A program made the position numbers and the translations under genes. Shown here one piece after another: positions 1 to 6,553 of a stretch of DNA of 52,916 bases (position 1 is its first letter; the number at the start of each line of letters is the position of its first letter). Source of the DNA: an uncultured Saprospiraceae bacterium. Lineage in GTDB: Bacteria; Bacteroidota; Bacteroidia; Chitinophagales; Saprospiraceae. The notes beneath the pieces are model-generated. The model was given only the letters and a program-made list of their open reading frames with translations, was not told where the DNA came from and made no database searches. The stretch spans positions 1-52,916 of the forward strand of contig CALLXF010000065.1 in the NCBI GenBank assembly GCA_938015805.1. Reading direction: 5' to 3'.

Positions 1-947
1 TTTCTATTTCCTATCCCAAAAAAGTAATCCCCTTTTCCTTTAAATAATCGATTTATACTGAGATCCGCATAATGAGGTTTAGATTTAAAAAAGTAATCTT
101 TTATTTCATTACCATCGGCATCTGTCCAGACTAGCTGTGGGGGATAGGGAGCATGACCTTCTGATAAATAAGGCCCATCTAATGACTTATCTATTTTTTT
201 TGCTGTAACGATATTTCCATTAGATAATTCTGCAATCCATATTCCACTTTGAAAATATTTTGGTAATGCAAGATACGATTCCCAGATTATATCGCCATCA
301 GTAGATATTTTAGATACATGCACTTTATACTCACTATTTTCTAGATATTCTGTAGCTAGTAATATATTACCATCCGCTGAAGAAGTAACATCATAATTTT
401 GCATATTATCAAAATCAAAGTCCATTTTTTTTAACCAGACCCGATTGCCTAAAGTATCGATTTTAATCAAAGTGATATCACGATCTAATGGAGCATAAAC
501 ATCTACTATTATCCCATATAAATGATTATCTAAAAACAAACTCGAAGATACACCCGAATTACCGCTAAAAGAATCATAGGTATTTCTAGCTAATTCATTT
601 AGCTGATTATCCGTAGAGAGGTACTCATGGCCTCCTTCTCCGATTACCTTATCACCAATGCCTATTACCTTATTTTGATTTCCAAAAACAAAAGGAGATT
701 TTCGGCTTAATTCTACACCTAAATAGTTTAGTGTTTCCAAAAGAGAAAAATTTTGATTTACTCGTAAGATTGACGTACCTCCCTCTAGACCAATAAAATT
801 TCTGGAAGAAATAATAAAATCATTGTCGATGAGTTTAATAGATCTTAAATTTGGATTAGAATCAAAAGGAATAATTTCTGATTTATATTCTTGTGCTATA
901 GAGACATTTACTATTAAAACAAAAAGACCTTTTAAAATCCATTTCAT
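1..947 (-). CDS. Secreted repeat-type protein, 3' end outside window
   Basis: Reading the minus strand from the ATG at 945-947, the frame stays open for 315 codons to the window edge, so the C-terminus is not visible. The N-terminus is a signal peptide (MKWILKGLFVLIVNVSIAQ, likely cleaved after Ala-Gln). The mature part has recurrent strand-turn units with phrases such as 'TLGNRVWLKKMDF' and 'STDGDIIWESYL'. These resemble the delta-60/PQQ-like beta-propeller proteins that are common as T9SS cargo in Bacteroidota. No catalytic residues are recognisable. A T9SS sorting domain would be expected in the missing C-terminus, but that is inference. The family is uncertain. The gene itself is well supported by its long open frame and signal peptide. 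Confidence 0.8.
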   Translation of the reverse strand, partial: MKWILKGLFVLIVNVSIAQEYKSEIIPFDSNPNLRSIKLIDNDFIISSRNFIGLEGGTSILRVNQNFSLLETLNYLGVELSRKSPFVFGNQNKVIGIGDKVIGEGGHEYLSTDNQLNELARNTYDSFSGNSGVSSSLFLDNHLYGIIVDVYAPLDRDITLIKIDTLGNRVWLKKMDFDFDNMQNYDVTSSADGNILLATEYLENSEYKVHVSKISTDGDIIWESYLALPKYFQSGIWIAELSNGNIVTAKKIDKSLDGPYLSEGHAPYPPQLVWTDADGNEIKDYFFKSKPHYADLSINRLFKGKGDYFFGIGNR

Positions 948-1008
948 CGTTTATATTTTGATAATTTTTTTATTCTGGAATTCCTCTTCCGTAGTTACAT
1001 GTTTTTAA

Positions 1009-1219
1009 TTATATCCCAGAAACTAAAAGTCCTATGTTTAAAGTTAATGCATTTTGACCATTAAATTGTTGTACACCATTAGCGTCATAGATTTCGATTC
1101 TTTTTATTTGGTCGGAAATAGAAACTTCTATAGTTACTAAATTTGTAAAGGGATTAGGATTTATAAATGATCAAATGAAAAACAAAAAAGAAAGCAAAAT
1201 GTATTATTAATTTTCTCAT
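1009..1219 (-). pseudogene. Collapsed T9SS-secreted protein gene (signal peptide joined to sorting-domain remnant)
   Basis: On the minus strand an ATG at 1217-1219 starts a clear signal-peptide-like segment, MRKLIIHFAFFFVFHL. After one base of frame slippage near 1171-1174 it runs into a typical type A T9SS C-terminal sorting domain: FINPNPFTNLVTIEVS, then RIEIYDANGVQQF, ending LLVSGI-stop at 1009. The usual final strand of the domain is missing because TAA follows 'SGI'. Between the signal peptide and the sorting domain there is no mature protein at all. The locus therefore reads as a cargo gene that lost its whole body by internal deletion and then decayed at the 3' end. It lies just upstream of, and in the same orientation as, the secreted protein gene at 1-947. 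Confidence 0.75.
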
Positions 1220-1323
1220 AATTAATATTGGTTTTAAATAAAAAGACCAAGCTGCAGATTAAAGTCATTTTAGAATTCTTCCTTCTTACCCACCAAAAAC
1301 TCATGCTTCATCATCTACTACAT

Positions 1324-1335
1324 AAGTCCGGACTT
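1324..1335. promoter_or_regulatory. 12-bp perfect palindrome upstream of TonB-like gene
   Basis: AAGTCCGGACTT is a perfect 12-bp palindrome, 29 bases before the ATG of the TonB C-terminal protein, and is followed by a short T-rich run. It could be an operator half-site pair or a very short hairpin. Nothing else in the sequence identifies a regulator. Confidence 0.25.
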
Positions 1336-1364
1336 GATTTTTTATCACCATAAAATATCAAGTT

Positions 1365-2141
1365 ATGAATGCCATTACATATACTCCCCGTTACCCATCA
1401 TGGGATCGGTTCCGACCGATGCTTTTAAAAATTTCATTGTCGATAAGTATCGTAATTTGTCTGGCTGTTTTTAATTTGGAAACGGTAGCATCTGAGATTA
1501 CGCCTATTGATTATGAGCCGATAGAGGAAATTTTTACGATGGAAACTCCCGCGACTATCCATAAAAAGAAAAAAGTAATTCCACCTGTACCATCAGAACC
1601 GATAAAACCCAAAGAAAAAATTCCTACTAAAATAGTAGTAGTAGATAAGATAGAAAAAACCACAGTAGAGGAAAAACTATTTGTAGATGTCGAGCAAGAG
1701 GTAAAATCTACTGGTCCCGTAGAAAGCCCTGTAGCGGCAGTAGCTCCTAAAGTAGAGATACCGATTATAGAAGAGCCAGTAGAAAAAATACATTCTATCG
1801 TGGAGCAGATGCCTGTTTTTGGGGATTGTTCGCTCGATGATTATGATCGTGCAGCAGTGAGACGCTGTTCTGATCAGTCATTATTACAGTTTATCCACAA
1901 GCATCTAAAATATCCACAGCTCGCTAGAGAAAATGATATTGAGGGAACTGCAGTAATCCAGTTTGTAGTAGATAAGGAAGGTAAAGTAACTAATGTAAAA
2001 ATCGTTAGAGGAGAGGAAGGAGGATTAGGTATGGCGGCTAAAAAAGTAATAGCTTCTTTACCGCAGTGGAAGCCAGGAAAACAAAATGGAAGACCTGTAA
2101 AAGTGCTTTACACGGTACCAGTAAAATTTAACCTAGATTAA
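1365..2141 (+). CDS. TonB C-terminal domain protein (energy transducer-like)
   Basis: A 258-residue protein with the layout of TonB. It has a short cytoplasmic N-terminus, one membrane anchor (about residues 20-37), a Pro/Lys/Glu/Val-rich periplasmic spacer (about 45-140), and a C-terminal TonB domain (about 170-258) with the usual 'YPQLARENDIEGTAVIQFVV' start and a closing 'WKPGKQNGRPV' segment. TonB proteins couple the inner-membrane proton gradient (ExbBD) to outer-membrane receptors. Many Bacteroidota carry several TonB paralogs, and this copy has no exbBD or TonB-dependent receptor beside it, so its partner is unknown. The two cysteines before the domain (in GDCSLDD and RRCSDQS) match a Bacteroidota TonB subtype. 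It is followed by other single-pass envelope proteins. Confidence 0.8.
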   Translation: MNAITYTPRYPSWDRFRPMLLKISLSISIVICLAVFNLETVASEITPIDYEPIEEIFTMETPATIHKKKKVIPPVPSEPIKPKEKIPTKIVVVDKIEKTTVEEKLFVDVEQEVKSTGPVESPVAAVAPKVEIPIIEEPVEKIHSIVEQMPVFGDCSLDDYDRAAVRRCSDQSLLQFIHKHLKYPQLARENDIEGTAVIQFVVDKEGKVTNVKIVRGEEGGLGMAAKKVIASLPQWKPGKQNGRPVKVLYTVPVKFNLD

Positions 2142-2249
2142 CAGTAATTAATCTTTTACGGCATACTTATGATTTATTCAAAATAATCACAATCTACATA
2201 GGTATATTTCGTTTTTCTGCTGTCTTGTTATTAGATAGTTTGAGAAATT

Positions 2250-2480
2250 ATGAGGAAAAGATTACTTTTTCTAGCTACGTTGCTAGGAATATGGTTGTTT
2301 GGTGGGGTGTTTATGATACAGACATATGCGGCTCCTACCGAATTGCAACCAGTACAGAAAACAATAACTCCATCATTAGAACACTCCCGAGGATTACCCT
2401 TGATACTAGAATTTGATAAAACGACCTTACCTGAGGATGTATTTATTTATAATAATAGTCGTAAAAATCATAGGTATTAG
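2250..2480 (+). CDS. Small single-pass membrane protein, probable truncated paralog of downstream OmpA-like gene
   Basis: A 76-codon ORF that starts with basic residues and a hydrophobic segment (LATLLGIWLFGGVF, about residues 7-21). This resembles the anchor of the next gene (IGLLLIWLIGGLYYI), with the shared pattern xIWLxGG. The remainder (about 48 residues) includes 'LPLILEFDKTTLPEDVF', which looks like the first strand of an OmpA-like domain before the frame stops. I read it as a 5' fragment of a duplicated OmpA-like gene or a small membrane protein in its own right. No catalytic residues are seen. An overlapping frame from 2225 shows no family features. Confidence 0.45.
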   Translation: MRKRLLFLATLLGIWLFGGVFMIQTYAAPTELQPVQKTITPSLEHSRGLPLILEFDKTTLPEDVFIYNNSRKNHRY

Positions 2481-2539
2481 TATCGCTTTAAGGTCATTAT
2501 GATACAATTACGGCTTTCGGTTTTTGTAGGCTGAGTAAG

Positions 2540-3442
2540 ATGTACCATATTTGTCCAGACAAAAGAAAACTACAAATGACTCCTACTAGAGTATTACCGT
2601 TGATAGGATTATTACTGATATGGTTGATCGGTGGGTTATACTATATACATAATCATTGTTGTATCGATATACAGGGTACTTCTTCTCAGCAACAAGATAC
2701 ATTAGGTGCAACATCTGCAGGAAGTACGGCGGTAGTTCTTGGTGAGGATGACGATGCTCCGTTATTTTCATATTCCTCACATCAGCTAAATCAGCCCTTA
2801 TCTGTTTCTTTTAGTAAGGAGATTGACGATTATTTAGAGAGACTTATCAGTGATGGGTCTCATGTAAAGATTACTGGCTTCTATGGGCATAAAGAAAATA
2901 ATAAAAGCATTTTCCCTAATTTAGGTTTGGCTAGAGCCAATAATCTAAAAAAACTGTTTCTCGATCGGAACATTGACGGAAGTCGCATACATATAGATGG
3001 TAAAAAAATGAATTCTACAGATCCTTCTATTGTATCTACGCTTAATCTAGCGGTTGTCGACCCATTACCTAAGGAAAGTCTAACCGAGTACAAGGTACAG
3101 TTCGAGCATAATCCGATTATTATTTATTTTAAGTCAGGTACAGACGATTTGATTTTATCAGATGATCAGCGAGAATCCTTACAGGATCTCTCTCAATTTA
3201 TGAGCTTAGACCGGGATCTGCAAGTTGACCTTTCCTGTCATGAGACTTCAGCAAATAGTAGAGAAAAAAATAATACCCTGTCTAAAGAAAAAGGTCAGAT
3301 AGTATGGAATAAGTTAAAAGAAAGCGGGCTGGATGTATCTCGAATAAATGTAATTGCTTACGGTCAGGATCGGGTGATCGCTGCTACGGATACACCCGAG
3401 GGAATGGCTAAAAATAATAGAATAGAAATTTCAGTAGACTAA
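2540..3442 (+). CDS. Membrane-anchored protein with OmpA-like C-terminal domains
   Basis: A 300-residue protein with one N-terminal membrane segment (about residues 19-38), a Ser/Thr/Gln-rich linker, and then two regions with OmpA-like (peptidoglycan-binding fold) character. The first spans about 85-160 ('ARANNLKKLFLDRNIDGSRI'). The second spans about 190-300, with 'IIIYFKSGTDDL', 'GQIVWNKLKESGLDVSRI' and the closing 'KNNRIEISVD'. OmpA-like domains usually bind peptidoglycan. An anchor rather than a beta-barrel suggests a protein tethered in the inner membrane and reaching the wall. The ATG at 2576 (MTPTRV), nearer the membrane segment, is an equally good start. It sits in a group of single-pass envelope proteins (1365-4258) whose joint role is not known to me. 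Confidence 0.7.
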   Translation: MYHICPDKRKLQMTPTRVLPLIGLLLIWLIGGLYYIHNHCCIDIQGTSSQQQDTLGATSAGSTAVVLGEDDDAPLFSYSSHQLNQPLSVSFSKEIDDYLERLISDGSHVKITGFYGHKENNKSIFPNLGLARANNLKKLFLDRNIDGSRIHIDGKKMNSTDPSIVSTLNLAVVDPLPKESLTEYKVQFEHNPIIIYFKSGTDDLILSDDQRESLQDLSQFMSLDRDLQVDLSCHETSANSREKNNTLSKEKGQIVWNKLKESGLDVSRINVIAYGQDRVIAATDTPEGMAKNNRIEISVD

Positions 3443-3514
3443 TGACTAATACTTCATATTACAGAGACTGATATTAAATAACACTACTACGTAACACGAG
3501 CTAAAAAATATAAA

Positions 3515-4258
3515 ATGGATTCTTGTACTTTACTAACATTGGTTTATGCACTAGGGACAGGCATATTGACTGGATTAATAGGATGGTTCCTAGGAAAAAA
3601 ATCATCAGCTACTTTTGCAGATCAGCTCAAAAACAAAGAATACGAACTCTCTAATCTGAGAACAAGTATGGATAAAACTTTGAGTAAGACTAATGAATCA
3701 TTGGCTGTAGCCAATAGAGAAAAAAGAGAAACCGAAGATATATTATCTCTATGGAAAGAGAAGTTTGCAAAATTACAAATGCAAATAGCAGAAAGTAAAA
3801 CACAAGAAACACAACCCATATTACCTGAGTCACCTGCTCCAAATAAAGCAAAAGGTGCACCTCAGGCCACTAAAGAACCAGTAACCAGTCATATTGCAAT
3901 CAGTGCCTTAAAAGAAGAAAATGTTATTTTAAAAGAACAGAATAAAGAGCTGGAATTAAAACTAAAAAAAGCGAGTTCAGTACGTAAAACCCAGAGCAAC
4001 CAAGCTAAAAAAACCATCACAACAGACCTTACTAAGAAAGTTCACGATCAGTATAAATCGGAAATTAAAAAGCTAAAATCTAAGCTTAAAAAAACTAAAG
4101 AAAAATTATCCACTACAGAGAAAGCCCTCAGAACAAAACCAAAGGAAATAGAAATCACTAAGTCCATAGATATAGAAACGCTCAAAAAAATGCTAGATCG
4201 TGCCCCACTAAAAAAAGTATCCGAAAGGGTTATATCGAGAAGGAAAAGGAAGGGATAA
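3515..4258 (+). CDS. Membrane-anchored coiled-coil protein of unknown function
   Basis: 247 residues. The N-terminal membrane segment (about residues 7-27, with small-residue GTGILTGLIGWFLG) is followed by a long Lys/Glu-rich region with heptad-like spacing (about 35-100 and 130-215), split by a Pro-rich hinge near residue 105. The C-terminus is very basic (ISRRKRKG). The shape suggests an inner-membrane tether whose coiled coil projects to one side. The basic tail and lack of a signal cleavage site fit a cytoplasmic coiled coil, but topology is not certain. It follows the OmpA-like gene by 72 bases in the same direction. I do not recognise the family. Confidence 0.6.
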   Translation: MDSCTLLTLVYALGTGILTGLIGWFLGKKSSATFADQLKNKEYELSNLRTSMDKTLSKTNESLAVANREKRETEDILSLWKEKFAKLQMQIAESKTQETQPILPESPAPNKAKGAPQATKEPVTSHIAISALKEENVILKEQNKELELKLKKASSVRKTQSNQAKKTITTDLTKKVHDQYKSEIKKLKSKLKKTKEKLSTTEKALRTKPKEIEITKSIDIETLKKMLDRAPLKKVSERVISRRKRKG

Positions 4259-4514
4259 ATTGATAAATATTTAAAGGTACAAAGATCTATAGCTACAGGT
4301 TTTGAGGCTTAGAGATTTAAGGATCTAACTGCTTACCTGTTTGATCGCTGATGATTTATTCCACATTTAAGGACATAAATTTATTTCTATATATAAATGT
4401 AATTGGCTCTATGTTGATCAGAATGGAATAGATATTTTTTACCCACTCAAATCTATATAGTGCCATTTAATTTTATCTCTTAATCTACTTCCTAAGGAGG
4501 AGACATTTACACAT

Positions 4515-4552
4515 TATCAAATTCCCACATTAATATCAAATTTCCACATTAA
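4515..4552. repeat. 19-bp tandem duplication just upstream of promoter
   Basis: Two adjacent 19-base units (4515-4533 and 4534-4552) of the form TATCAAATTYCCACATTAA differ at one base. They end five bases before the -7-like element of the TMTC-like gene and so cover the region where the -33 contacts or an activator would sit. A related TCCACATTTAAG occurs at about 4361. It is either a chance slippage duplication or a doubled regulator site. Confidence 0.6.
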
Positions 4553-4556
4553 GCTT

Positions 4557-4564
4557 TAGCTTTG
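4557..4564 (+). promoter_or_regulatory. -7-like promoter element TAGCTTTG
   Basis: Matches the Bacteroidota sigma-A -7 consensus TAnnTTTG exactly and ends 7 bases before the ATG at 4572. Transcription from it would give an almost leaderless mRNA. No good -33 TTTG lies at the usual 19-21 base spacing. That position is occupied by the tandem duplication. Confidence 0.5.
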
Positions 4565-4571
4565 TATTGCT

Positions 4572-6545
4572 ATGGCATCTAAGAAGAATAAAAAGAATAG
4601 AACTAAGTCTACTCCTGTAGTAATTACTCATTTAGTACAAGATGATTTAGGTTTTTGGGGTAAGACTAAGTGGCATTATATCATCATTTTTTTAACTGCT
4701 TTTTTGCTTTATGCAAATACGATTTCTCATGAGTATACTCAGGATGATGCAATCGTAATTTATGATAATATGTATACCACAGATGGTATCCAAGGGATAC
4801 CAGGATTACTTACAAAGGATACGTTTTTTGGATTTTTTAAAGAAGAGGGTAAAGCAAATCTTGTTTCTGGAGGAAGATATAGGCCGTTTACTCCGGTTAT
4901 GTTTGCGATAGGCTGGGAGATTTTTGGAAGGAGTCCGATGATGGGGCATTTGATGAATATTCTCTGGTATGGAATACTCGGAATCATCCTTTATAAAATG
5001 CTCCATGTAATGCTGATTCCTAAAAGACCCACACAGTCTAATGTGATGCTGGTCCTACTAGCGACATTGATTTTTGTCGCTCATCCGATCCATACTGAGG
5101 TAGTAGCTAATATAAAAGGACGAGATGAGATCATGGCTTTACTCGGGAGTCTATTGGCGATGTTTTGGGTTTTTAAAAATCCAGTAAAAAATAAATTACT
5201 TAGTAGCCTGCTGATAGGTCTTGTGTTTTTTCTGGCTTTGATGTCTAAGGAAAACACGATCACGTTTCTGGCAGTGATTCCACTAGCATTGTTTCTATTT
5301 AGAGATATTGCTCTAAGCGGTATTGCTAAAAAAATGATCCCTGTGGTTACAGCGACTATTGCTTTTATGATCTGTAGGACTGCTGTACTCGGTTTTGATC
5401 TAGGAGGAAAACCGATGGAATTGATGAATAATCCCTACCTAAAAGTACAGGGTAATGGATATGTAGATTTTACTGCCGGAGAAAAATTATCTACCATATT
5501 TTATACGCTAGGAAAATACGTAGAACTCTTAATAGCTCCTATCCAATTGACTCATGATTATTATCCTTATCACATTCCGATTATGGATCTTGGAGACTGG
5601 CAGGTATGGTTGTCCGTTATAGTGTATCTGACTCTAGCTTTTTTTGCCATTTTTAGATATCGTAAAAAATCGATTCCTACATTTTGTATAGTATACTTTT
5701 TTATTACTCTTTCCATAGTATCCAATCTGGTTTTTCCGATCGGGACTAATATGTCAGAGCGATTTATGTTTATGCCATCAGTGGGATTTTCATTATTACT
5801 AAGTATTCTTTTGGTTAAGTATGTTTTTAAGAAATATGGTATGGTTCCATTTGCAACACTTTGTATTGTGATCTTGTCATTATATTCGGTCAAAACCGTA
5901 ACCAGGAATACCGTTTGGAAAAATGATTTTACATTATTTCAGACAGATGTAGAGACTTCTATCAATTCTGCAAAAATCCAAAATGCAGCTGGTGGATCTC
6001 TCATTACTAAATCAGAATCAGAACCAAACCAGCAAGTAAAAATACAAATGGTCGATAAGGCTATTACTCACTTAAATAAAGCTATCGCCATCCATCCTAA
6101 TTACAGGAATGCTTATTTATTACTCGGCAATGCTTATTTCTACAAAGGTAATTATCAGCGGGCGGTAGAAAGTTATAATGAGGTGCTCCGATTAAATCCT
6201 GGAAATCGAGATGGAACTAATAACCTCGCTGTTGCCTTAAGAGAACAGGGTAAGTATTATGGGGAAAAAGAAAATGATCTTAATAAGGCATTACTATACT
6301 TAAAGCAGTCTTATGATGTAAACCCTAATGATAATGAGACGATCCGGTTACTGGGAGTAACCTATGGTATGGGGAGACAACATGCTAAAGCGTTACCTTA
6401 CTTTAAAAAGCTAGTAGAGGTAAGTCCTAATGAAGTCAGTTTTGTAAAAAATCTATCTTTGGCTTATCGGAATACTGGAGATAATGAAAATGCAGATTTT
6501 TATCAGCGAAAAGCATTGCAATTAGATCCTAATGCGTTTAATTAA
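4572..6545 (+). CDS. TMTC-like GT-C fold membrane protein with C-terminal TPRs
   Basis: 657 residues. After a basic N-terminus there are about ten membrane segments (about 36-455), then a TPR region (about 480-657, with repeats around 'AIAIHPNYRNAYLLLGNAYF' and 'YLKQSYDVNPNDNETIRLLG'). The first extra-membrane loop carries an acidic pair in 'YTQDDAIV' (Asp58-Asp59), the usual catalytic or metal site of GT-C glycosyltransferases that use polyprenyl-phosphate sugars. The arrangement matches the TMTC/DUF1736 O-mannosyltransferase-like family, including the 'FVAHPIHTEVVANIKGRDE' loop and 'SERFMFMPSVGF'. The sugar and acceptor are unknown. It is first in a tight three-gene unit with a cell-wall glycosidase fusion and a Lol-type permease, which suggests envelope glycan work. 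Confidence 0.85.
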   Translation: MASKKNKKNRTKSTPVVITHLVQDDLGFWGKTKWHYIIIFLTAFLLYANTISHEYTQDDAIVIYDNMYTTDGIQGIPGLLTKDTFFGFFKEEGKANLVSGGRYRPFTPVMFAIGWEIFGRSPMMGHLMNILWYGILGIILYKMLHVMLIPKRPTQSNVMLVLLATLIFVAHPIHTEVVANIKGRDEIMALLGSLLAMFWVFKNPVKNKLLSSLLIGLVFFLALMSKENTITFLAVIPLALFLFRDIALSGIAKKMIPVVTATIAFMICRTAVLGFDLGGKPMELMNNPYLKVQGNGYVDFTAGEKLSTIFYTLGKYVELLIAPIQLTHDYYPYHIPIMDLGDWQVWLSVIVYLTLAFFAIFRYRKKSIPTFCIVYFFITLSIVSNLVFPIGTNMSERFMFMPSVGFSLLLSILLVKYVFKKYGMVPFATLCIVILSLYSVKTVTRNTVWKNDFTLFQTDVETSINSAKIQNAAGGSLITKSESEPNQQVKIQMVDKAITHLNKAIAIHPNYRNAYLLLGNAYFYKGNYQRAVESYNEVLRLNPGNRDGTNNLAVALREQGKYYGEKENDLNKALLYLKQSYDVNPNDNETIRLLGVTYGMGRQHAKALPYFKKLVEVSPNEVSFVKNLSLAYRNTGDNENADFYQRKALQLDPNAFN

Positions 6546-6553
6546 TATAGATT

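Larger units (their letters stand above)
4259..4571. other. Intergenic stretch with no gene
   Basis: 313 AT-rich bases between the coiled-coil gene and the TMTC-like gene. I see no coding frame with any family signal. It holds a 19-bp tandem duplication and a -7-like element close to the downstream start (listed separately). An AAGGAGG at 4494-4500 lies 72 bases from the start codon and is not placed to act as a ribosome site. Confidence 0.6.

Noticed and set aside
823-1008. 61-codon plus-strand frame as a gene
   Set aside because: It is antisense to the N-terminal part of the secreted protein gene and has no family features; the minus-strand reading has a signal peptide and an open frame of over 300 codons.
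4494-4500. AAGGAGG as ribosome binding site
   Set aside because: It lies 72 bases before the nearest start codon, and genes in this window generally lack Shine-Dalgarno sequences.
4515-4552. Tandem 19-mers as a short CRISPR or iteron array
   Set aside because: There are only two adjacent units without spacers, no cas genes and no replication initiator gene nearby.
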